Source: Amycolatopsis sp. CA-128772
GTDB lineage: Bacteria; Actinomycetota; Actinomycetes; Mycobacteriales; Pseudonocardiaceae
Assembly (NCBI RefSeq): GCF_002904295.1
Contig: NZ_PPHG01000091.1
Span: 50,408-114,407 of the forward strand
Direction of reading: 5' to 3'
Length of the DNA: 64,000 nt
Shown here: in pieces, positions 58,420 through 64,000 of the stretch
Layout of the letters: the number at the start of each line of letters is the position of its first letter
Numbering within the stretch: position 1 is the first letter of the stretch
Notes under the pieces: generated by a model
The model's database searches: none
What the model was told of the DNA's origin: nothing
The model's input: the letters and a program-made list of their open reading frames with translations, nothing else
Position numbers and translations under genes: made by a program

Positions 58420-59463
58420 ATGCCCGGCCGGCTCAAGAAGTTCGACGATTTCTTCCAGCGCAAAGCCGCCGAGGGCGGCAACGTCGTCGCCATGGCCCGC
58501 ATGGGCTCGGCGATGCGTGAACGCGGTGAGCTCGCCGAGGCCGAGTCGTGGTACCGCAAGGCCGCCATGGGCGGCGACCGCGTGTCCATGACGGCGCTGG
58601 CCCACCTGCTCGCCGAGCGCGGCGCCGCGGACGAGGCCGAGCGCTGGTACCACGAGGCGGCGCTGGCCGGCGAGCCCCACGGGATGCAGTACCTGGCCAA
58701 GTCCTACGAGGGGCGCGGCAAGCGCGAAGACGCCCGGCACTGGTACAGCGAGGCGGCCCGCGCCGGCGACCTGCCGTCGATGGCCGCGCTGGGCCGGCTG
58801 CTCCGCGGAGAAGGCCACGGCGAACAGGCCCAGTCGTGGCTGCGCCAAGCCGCCGAGGCGGGGTTCACCGGGGCGATGATCGACCTGGGGATCGTGCTGC
58901 GCGACCGCGGCCAGGCCGCCGAGGCGTCCCGCTGGTGGCGCTCCGCCGTGCAGGCCGGCGACCTCGCGGCCACCTGCCAGCTGGGCCGGCAGGCCGAACG
59001 GCTCGGCCGGCCCGCCGACGCCGAATCCTGGTACCGCCAGGGCGCGACCGGCGGTCACGTCGAGGCGATCACCCGGCTCGGCCTGCTGCTGCACCGCCGC
59101 GGCGACCTCGAAGAGGCCGAGAGCTGGTACCTCGACGCGGCCGAGCGCGGCGACCCGGCGGCGATGACGAACCTCGGCGTCCTGGCCCGCAACCGCGGCG
59201 ACGAGGGCGAAGCCGCCGCCTGGTACCGCAAGGCCGCCGAGCACGGCAGCATCCCCGCCCTCACCAACCTCGGCCACCTCGCCGAGCACCGCGAGGACCT
59301 GGCGGCGGCCGAGCAGTGGTTCCGCCGCGCCGCCGAGACGGGCGACGTCCAGGGCATGCTCAGCCTGGCCCGCATGCTGCGCGCCCGGGGCGCCGCGCAC
59401 GAGGCCGGACTGTGGCTGGCCCGCGCGGAAACCGTGCAGGACGACCGCGAGCCTATTGTGTGA
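58420..59463 (+). CDS. Sel1/TPR-like repeat protein
   Basis: 347 residues from ATG 58420, with GGAGGG upstream. About nine repeats of 35-36 residues follow the Sel1-like pattern ..EAExWYRKAAxxGDxxAMxxLG. The pattern is unbroken from residue about 20 to 340. No enzymatic domain. Likely a protein-interaction scaffold; partner unknown. The next gene is the hydrogenase-maturation protease, 47 bp downstream. Confidence 0.9.
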   Translation: MPGRLKKFDDFFQRKAAEGGNVVAMARMGSAMRERGELAEAESWYRKAAMGGDRVSMTALAHLLAERGAADEAERWYHEAALAGEPHGMQYLAKSYEGRGKREDARHWYSEAARAGDLPSMAALGRLLRGEGHGEQAQSWLRQAAEAGFTGAMIDLGIVLRDRGQAAEASRWWRSAVQAGDLAATCQLGRQAERLGRPADAESWYRQGATGGHVEAITRLGLLLHRRGDLEEAESWYLDAAERGDPAAMTNLGVLARNRGDEGEAAAWYRKAAEHGSIPALTNLGHLAEHREDLAAAEQWFRRAAETGDVQGMLSLARMLRARGAAHEAGLWLARAETVQDDREPIV

Positions 59464-59510
59464 TCCATTTCACAGTTCTAGCCTGAGAGCGCACCCCAGG
59501 AGGTTGCGCA

Positions 59511-59978
59511 ATGAGGCCACGTGTCCTGGTCGCGAGTATCGGCAACGTCTTCCTGCACGACGACGGCTTCGGTGTCGAAGTGATCCGGGAACTGGACCGG
59601 GCGGGCCTGCCCCCGTGGGTGCAGATCGCCGACTACGACATCGCGACGGTCCACCTGGCGTACGACCTGACCGGCGGCTACGACACAACGATCCTGCTCG
59701 ACGCGACCCCGCACGGCGTACCCCCGGGCACACTCTCCCTGACGTCGGCCCCGGACACGCACGACCTCCCGGGCGACGCGCTGGTCCGCCTCCTCCGCCT
59801 CCTGGGCGGCGACGCGGGCCGCGTCCTGGTCCTGGGCTGCGAGCCGGCGTGCGTCGACGGCGGGCTCGGCCTGTCCCCGGCGGTCGAGGCGGCGGTGCCG
59901 GCCGCGGTGCGCGTGGTCACCGAACTGGCGTGGGGCGCGAACCCGGAACTGCCGGTCAAGGAGAGGACCGAGGTCTGA
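59511..59978 (+). CDS. Hydrogenase maturation protease-like protein (HyaD/HycI family), orphan
   Basis: 155 residues from ATG 59511. Family motifs: SIGNVFLHDDGFG (GN and DDG nickel-sensing residues), IADYDIATVHLAYDL, TTILLDATPHG (Asp) and VLGCEPACVDGGLGL. These enzymes remove the C-terminal tail of nickel-iron hydrogenase large subunits (family knowledge). No hydrogenase or hyp gene is within the window. Its 3' end overlaps the convergent LysR gene by 23 bp. Confidence 0.88.
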   Translation: MRPRVLVASIGNVFLHDDGFGVEVIRELDRAGLPPWVQIADYDIATVHLAYDLTGGYDTTILLDATPHGVPPGTLSLTSAPDTHDLPGDALVRLLRLLGGDAGRVLVLGCEPACVDGGLGLSPAVEAAVPAAVRVVTELAWGANPELPVKERTEV

Positions 59979-60861
59979 CCCCCGCCACCGGGTCCGGCAG
60001 CTGCCGCAGGGCTTCGAGGACCACGTTGACCGCCGCCCGGGGTGGTGAACCGCGGCGGACGACCGCCGCGATCGTGCGCGTCACCGGGGTCGCCAGCTCG
60101 CGCGTCGCCACGCGGTAGCGGCGGTCCACGGCCAGGCCCGGCAGCAGGGCGATCGACAACCCGGCTTCGACGTGCTGCAGCGTCATCAGGTAGTTGCTGA
60201 AGCGGCACACCACCCGCGGCTCGAAACCCGACTCGCGGCACAGGCGCAGCGTCAGGTTCGCCATGTACGACTGCGGCACGTCCAGCGCCCACGGCTTGTC
60301 CGCGTAGGCCGACAGGACCGCCGGGCCCCGGGGTGCGTCCGGTGGCGTGACCAGCACGATCGGGTCCGTGGTCAGCGGGATGATGTCGAGGTCGGGACCG
60401 AGCGGCAGCTCGACGAAGTCGGTCGTGGTGATGATGACGTCGGCGTCGCCGCCGCGCAGGGCCGGGATGCTCTCGTGCGGCTCGAGCTCCAGCAGCTGGA
60501 CCTCGAGGTGCGGGTGCGCCAGCCGGGTCACCGCCGGCACCGCGAGGGTGTGGATCGCGCTCTGGAACGCGCCGAGCCGGACCAGGCCCGCCGGTTCCTC
60601 GCCGAGGCTGCGCAGCTCCGCCTCGACCGTGTCCAGGTGGTCGAGGATCGCCCGCGCGCGGCGCGCCAGCATCAGCCCCGCGGGCGTCAGCCGGACCCGG
60701 CGGCCGGTGCGTTCCAGCAGCTGGGTGCGGGTTTCCGCTTCGAGGACGGCCAGCTGCTGCGACACGCTCGACGCGCTCAGGTTGGCGTCCTGCGCGACCG
60801 CGCGGACCGTGCCCAGCGTGTCGAGCCGGCTCAGCAGGCGCAGGCGCCACGGGTTCGGCAT
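59956..60861 (-). CDS. dgdR: LysR-family regulator, DgdR-like
   Basis: 301 residues from ATG 60861. N-terminal helix-turn-helix: GTVRAVAQDANLSASSVSQQLAVLEAETRTQLLERTGRRVRLTPAG. The C-terminal ligand domain is of the LysR_substrate type. It diverges from the dialkylglycine decarboxylase-like gene, matching the dgdR/dgdA arrangement known from Burkholderia. A T-N11-A dyad in the 87-bp gap is its probable site. Confidence 0.87.
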   Translation of the reverse strand: MPNPWRLRLLSRLDTLGTVRAVAQDANLSASSVSQQLAVLEAETRTQLLERTGRRVRLTPAGLMLARRARAILDHLDTVEAELRSLGEEPAGLVRLGAFQSAIHTLAVPAVTRLAHPHLEVQLLELEPHESIPALRGGDADVIITTTDFVELPLGPDLDIIPLTTDPIVLVTPPDAPRGPAVLSAYADKPWALDVPQSYMANLTLRLCRESGFEPRVVCRFSNYLMTLQHVEAGLSIALLPGLAVDRRYRVATRELATPVTRTIAAVVRRGSPPRAAVNVVLEALRQLPDPVAGVRPRSSP

Positions 60862-60872
60862 GAGCCGATTCT

Positions 60873-60891
60873 TGTTCGGCGGAACCGAACA
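60873..60891. promoter_or_regulatory. LysR-type dyad between dgdR and dgdA
   Basis: TGTTCGG-CGGAA-CCGAACA, containing T-N11-A (60876 and 60888). It is centred 66 bp before the dgdA start and about 20 bp before dgdR. Confidence 0.6.
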
Positions 60892-60948
60892 GGAAAGCCG
60901 GAATCGTGAGATGGACGTGTCGCTCGCCGCGGACCTACCGTCGAAGCC

Positions 60949-62250
60949 ATGGCTGACACCTTCTGGGGTGACGTCGACCGGCACCTCGTGCGTTACGGCG
61001 GCGCCTTCACCCGCGAAATCATCGACCGCGCCGAGGGCAGTTTCGTCTTCACCGAGGACGGCCGCCGGATCCTCGACTTCACGTCCGGCCAGATGAGCGC
61101 GATCCTCGGGCACGCGCACCCGGAGATCGTCGAGACCGTCCGGCGGCAGGCCGGCCGGCTGGACCACCTGTTCAGCGGCATGCTGAGCCGCCCGGTCGTC
61201 GACCTCGCGCGACGCCTCGCCGAGACGCTCCCGGCGCCCCTGGAAAAGGCTCTGCTGCTGACCACGGGCGCCGAGTCGAACGAGGCGGCCATCCGGATGG
61301 CCAAGCTGGTCACCGGCAAGCACGAGATCGTCTCGTTCGCCCGGTCGTGGCACGGCATGACGCCGGCAGCGGCGAGCGCGACGTACAGCGCGGGCCGCCG
61401 CGGCTACGGGCCGGCCGCACCGGGCAACTTCGCCATCCCGGCGCCGAACGCGTACCGCCCGGACTTCACCGACGCGTCCGGCGCGCTGGATTGGCGCCGC
61501 CAGCTGGACTTCGGCTTCGAGCTGATCGACGCGCAGTCGGTCGGCAGCCTGGCCGCGTGCCTGGTGGAGCCGATCCTGAGTTCGGGCGGCATCATCGAGC
61601 CACCGCCGGGCTACTTCGCCGCGCTGGCCGGGAAGTGCCGCGAGCGCGGAATGCTGCTGATCCTCGACGAGGCCCAGACGGGGCTCTGCCGCACCGGAAC
61701 CTGGTACGCGTTCGAGCGCGACGGCGTCATCCCCGACATCCTGACGCTGTCGAAGACGCTCGGCGCCGGGCTGCCGCTGGCCGCGGTCCTGACGAGTGCC
61801 GCCATCGAGCAGGAAGCCCACGACCGCGGATTCCTGTTCTTCACGACGCACGTGTCGGACCCGTTGCCGGCGGCGGTGGGCAACACGGTGCTGGACGTGC
61901 TGACCCGCGACCGCCTCGACGAGCGGGCCCGGTCACTGGGCGCGGTACTGCGCCGGGGTCTGGAGGAAATCGCGTCCCGCCACGAGGTGGTCGGCGACAT
62001 CCGCGGCCGCGGCCTGCTGGCCGGGCTGGAGCTCGTGGTGGACCGCGAGACGAAGCGGAGTTCGGACGAGCTGGGGGCGCGGGTCACGCAGCGCTGCCTG
62101 GAACTGGGGCTGCACATGAACATCGTGCAGCTGCCGGGAATGGGCGGGGTGTTCCGGATCGCGCCGCCGCTGACGGCGTCCGAAGAGGAGATCTCGCTGG
62201 GGGTGTCTATTTTGGACCAGGCGATCGGTGACGCCGTCAAGATGTCGTGA
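60949..62250 (+). CDS. dgdA: Class III aminotransferase, 2,2-dialkylglycine decarboxylase-like
   Basis: 433-residue PLP enzyme from ATG 60949. DGD-like motifs are RILDFTSGQMSAILGHAHPE near the start, TTGAESNEAAIRMAKLVTG (phosphate site), LILDEAQTGLCRTG and the PLP Lys in LTLSKTLGAGLPLA (near residue 269). DGD decarboxylates 2,2-dialkylglycines and aminates pyruvate (family knowledge). Divergent dgdR-like regulator supports the call. A hairpin terminator follows. Confidence 0.88.
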   Translation: MADTFWGDVDRHLVRYGGAFTREIIDRAEGSFVFTEDGRRILDFTSGQMSAILGHAHPEIVETVRRQAGRLDHLFSGMLSRPVVDLARRLAETLPAPLEKALLLTTGAESNEAAIRMAKLVTGKHEIVSFARSWHGMTPAAASATYSAGRRGYGPAAPGNFAIPAPNAYRPDFTDASGALDWRRQLDFGFELIDAQSVGSLAACLVEPILSSGGIIEPPPGYFAALAGKCRERGMLLILDEAQTGLCRTGTWYAFERDGVIPDILTLSKTLGAGLPLAAVLTSAAIEQEAHDRGFLFFTTHVSDPLPAAVGNTVLDVLTRDRLDERARSLGAVLRRGLEEIASRHEVVGDIRGRGLLAGLELVVDRETKRSSDELGARVTQRCLELGLHMNIVQLPGMGGVFRIAPPLTASEEEISLGVSILDQAIGDAVKMS

Positions 62251-62253
62251 AGA

Positions 62254-62292
62254 AGGCCTCCTTGCCGGCCCGGGGAGCTGGCAAGGAGGCCT
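62254..62292. terminator. Hairpin terminator with AGGCCTCCTTGCC arms
   Basis: Arms AGGCCTCCTTGCC (62254-62266) and GGCAAGGAGGCCT (62280-62292). It lies between the convergent dgdA and chitinase genes and has the same arms as the hairpin at 55926-55968. Confidence 0.85.
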
Positions 62293-62306
62293 CTTCTACG
62301 ACGACG

Positions 62307-63656
62307 TCAGAAGCCCGCCGTCACCTTCGTGAAGTCCCAGTCGTTCTGGGCGATGCCGCTGCACGCCGCCTGGACGCCGCCGCCGGGGCAGCCTCGGTCG
62401 CGGTTGACCGACCAGAACGCCAGGCGGGCGATCTTGTTCGACTTGGCCCAGTTCGTGATCTGGGTCCAGGTCGACAGGTCCGTCAGCTCCTGCTGGTCGG
62501 ACAGGCCGTTCATGCCCGAGATCCCGAGGTGGGCGTACGCCGTGGCGTCCGACCAGCCGAACGTCGACTTCAGCTTGTCCCGCAGCCCGTTCGCCGCGCT
62601 GACCGTGCTGTTGTACATGTTCGCGCCGCCGCCGAAGTCGAACGGCATGATCGTGAACACGTCCACGTTCGCGCCGAGGGCCTTCGACTGGTCGATGAGC
62701 CGGTTGCCGTAGAAGTTCGGGCCGGTTGTCGACGTGCCGAACGTCAGGATCGTCTGGATGCCCGGGTTGTTCTGCTTGACGATCTTCAGCGCGTTCAGGA
62801 TGCGGTCCTGCACGGCCTCGTTCTCGAACTCGTCGGAGTTCTCGATGTCGATGTCGATCGCCTTCAGCCCGTACGCGTTGATCACCTGCTGGTAGGCGCC
62901 GGCCAGCGCGGCCGGCGTCGAGCAGTTCGGGCCGAGCTTGTTGCCGCTCCAGCCGCCGAACGACGGGATGATCTGGCCGCCCGCCGCCTTGATCTGCGCG
63001 ATGGCGTTCGCGTCCGCGCTGCCCTGCAGCGGACGGCTGCTGTCCCACGCCGGGTTGCAGCCACCGGAGGCGTTGATGAACGCCATGGTGAACCACTTGA
63101 CCCCGGTCGCGTTCATCACCGTCTGCGGGTTGGGCGGGCTGCCCCAGCCCATGTACAGGTACGGCGCGCCCCGGCCACCCGGCGGGGGCGGTGTGGTCGT
63201 CGTCGGCGGGGTCGTCGTCGTAGGAGGCGTCGTGGTCGTGGGGGGTGTGCCCCCGGCGGTGCACGCACCCCCGTTCAGCTTGCAGTTCGACGGCGCCGCG
63301 TACGCACCGGAGTACGTCACGTTGAACCCGAAGCTGGCGCTACCGCCGTTGCCGACGTTGCCGTTCCACGAGTTCTTCACCGTGACGTGCTGGCCGGACG
63401 CCGTGTAGCTGCCGTCCCACACCGACGCGATCTTCGCCCCGGAAGGCAGGTCGAACTCGACGGTCCACGACGGCAACGTCGAGCCCGAGCCGTTGGCGAT
63501 CGTGTACTTGCCCTCGTACCCGGTGCCCCAGTCGGAGCCCTTCGAGAAGGTCGCGGACACGCCGCCCGCCGCGTTCGCCGGGGCGATCACGAACATCGCG
63601 CCGATCGTGGCGGCCGCGGCCGCCAGCCCCAGTGCGGGCAACCACCGGCGGCTCAT
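62307..63656 (-). CDS. Secreted GH18 chitinase with CBM2 domain
   Basis: 449 residues from ATG 63656. Signal peptide MSRRWLPALGLAAAAATIGA with cleavage at ANAA, then a CBM2-like binding domain (GWGTGYEGKYTI-type start, SWTVEFDLPSG, VKNSWNGNV; about 30-130). A Pro/Thr linker (TPPTTTT repeated) and a GH18 domain (about 160-449) follow, with the catalytic Glu in AIDIDIENSDEF. The first Asp of DxxDxDxE is Lys here. Start overlaps the stop of the upstream chitinase gene (ATGA). Hydrolyses external chitin (family knowledge). Confidence 0.93.
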   Translation of the reverse strand: MSRRWLPALGLAAAAATIGAMFVIAPANAAGGVSATFSKGSDWGTGYEGKYTIANGSGSTLPSWTVEFDLPSGAKIASVWDGSYTASGQHVTVKNSWNGNVGNGGSASFGFNVTYSGAYAAPSNCKLNGGACTAGGTPPTTTTPPTTTTPPTTTTPPPPGGRGAPYLYMGWGSPPNPQTVMNATGVKWFTMAFINASGGCNPAWDSSRPLQGSADANAIAQIKAAGGQIIPSFGGWSGNKLGPNCSTPAALAGAYQQVINAYGLKAIDIDIENSDEFENEAVQDRILNALKIVKQNNPGIQTILTFGTSTTGPNFYGNRLIDQSKALGANVDVFTIMPFDFGGGANMYNSTVSAANGLRDKLKSTFGWSDATAYAHLGISGMNGLSDQQELTDLSTWTQITNWAKSNKIARLAFWSVNRDRGCPGGGVQAACSGIAQNDWDFTKVTAGF

Positions 63657-64000
63657 GAGAGGCCGTTCTTCATCGCGGTGATGAGCTCACCGCTGGTGGT
63701 GTCGCCGGTCAGCTCCCAGAAGAAGGCGCCGCCGAGACCCTGCTGCTTGGCGTACGACATCTTGCCGTTGATGGTCGACGGCGTGTCGTAGCTCCACCAG
63801 TTGCTGCCGCACTTGGCGTACGCGGTGCCGGCGATGGTGCCGGTCGCCGGGCAGCTGTTCTTGAGGATCTTGTAGTCCTCGATGCCGGCCTCGTACGTGC
63901 CCGGCGCGGCGCCGGTCGCGGTGCCGCCCGGGGCGTCCTGCGTGACGCCGGTCCAGCCGCGGCCGTAGAAGCCGATGCCCAGCAGCAGCTTGCTCGCCGG
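63653..64000 (-). CDS. GH18 chitinase, C-terminal end (5' part beyond window)
   Basis: The last 115 codons of a second secreted GH18 enzyme, entering from the right edge in frame. Visible motifs: LLLGIGFYGRGWTGV, the late GH18 strand; SNWWSYDTPSTINGKMSYAKQ; and LGGAFFWELTGDT with the conserved Trp near the end of the barrel. This is the larger chitinase-A-like subtype, different from its neighbour. Its stop overlaps the next chitinase start, so the two are co-translated. Confidence 0.92.
   Translation of the reverse strand, partial: PASKLLLGIGFYGRGWTGVTQDAPGGTATGAAPGTYEAGIEDYKILKNSCPATGTIAGTAYAKCGSNWWSYDTPSTINGKMSYAKQQGLGGAFFWELTGDTTSGELITAMKNGLS

Noticed and set aside
63180..63255. Short repeats that could suggest a CRISPR or microsatellite
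   Set aside because: They encode the Pro/Thr linker of the chitinase.

Overview
The window is GC-rich actinobacterial chromosome, most like Amycolatopsis or another Pseudonocardiaceae member. This rests on strongly G/C third codon positions, GTG and TTG starts, ATGA/GTGA-coupled operons, WhiB and SigF/RsbW proteins, a glnX-glnH-pknG operon, a class III lanthionine synthetase and chitinases. The species call is inference. No phage, plasmid, CRISPR array or rRNA was seen. The only mobile DNA is a decayed IS481-type fossil.

Layout. 1-4990 (minus): the glnX-glnH-pknG amino-acid-sensing relay; pknG runs off the left edge. 5255-8412 (minus): an unusual acetoin-type operon, acoX, a degenerate E1-alpha-like gene and a GAF regulator. 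8600-9454: a copper-chaperone-like protein, a cold-shock protein and a small unknown ORF. 9668-13149: a ThDP enzyme diverging from an iron-dependent alcohol dehydrogenase/transhydrogenase coupled to a hotdog thioesterase. 13150-17498: an intergenic stretch with DnaA-box-like repeats, a LanKC lanthionine synthetase with no obvious precursor, and two small membrane proteins. 17752-20584: a trypsin-like protease, an alginate-lyase-like enzyme, SixA and tRNA-Lys. 20696-28209: housekeeping and envelope genes, including a frameshifted DUF11 protein, a TMEM175-like channel, a PcaB-type lyase, a repeat lipoprotein and a DUF4383 protein with a repetitive charged tail. 28215-35575: hydrolases with OhrR-like and PadR regulators, a methyltransferase, patatin and a dienoyl-CoA reductase-like enzyme. 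35674-43651: tyrA, an Rv0909-like antitoxin, a FUSC protein, an SRPBCC protein, a deacetylase, an ECF sigma pair, and an SGNH/NmrA/TetR group. 43648-46769: a GbsR-type regulator and a polyketide-exporter-type ABC pair. 46794-50434: the IS fossil, small envelope proteins, a TetR/SnoaL pair and a membrane protein. 50488-53217: a general-stress module (STAS anti-anti-sigma, WhiB, RsbW, SigF, second HATPase). 53218-58241: redox enzymes, a SUKH protein, a 3D-domain exoprotein, an alpha/beta hydrolase and a secreted-type HNH nuclease. 58420-64000: a Sel1/TPR protein, an orphan hydrogenase-maturation protease, dgdR/dgdA-like genes and two overlapping chitinases.

The best leads are: a GC-rich dispersed repeat present three times, once inside a reading frame; an acoX operon whose E1-alpha-like protein has lost its ThDP motif; the orphan lanthionine synthetase; DasR-type GGTCTAGACC sites before two secreted-enzyme genes; paired 18-26 bp CACTTTCACGTGAAAGTG palindromes; and a 21-bp-arm TetR dyad.
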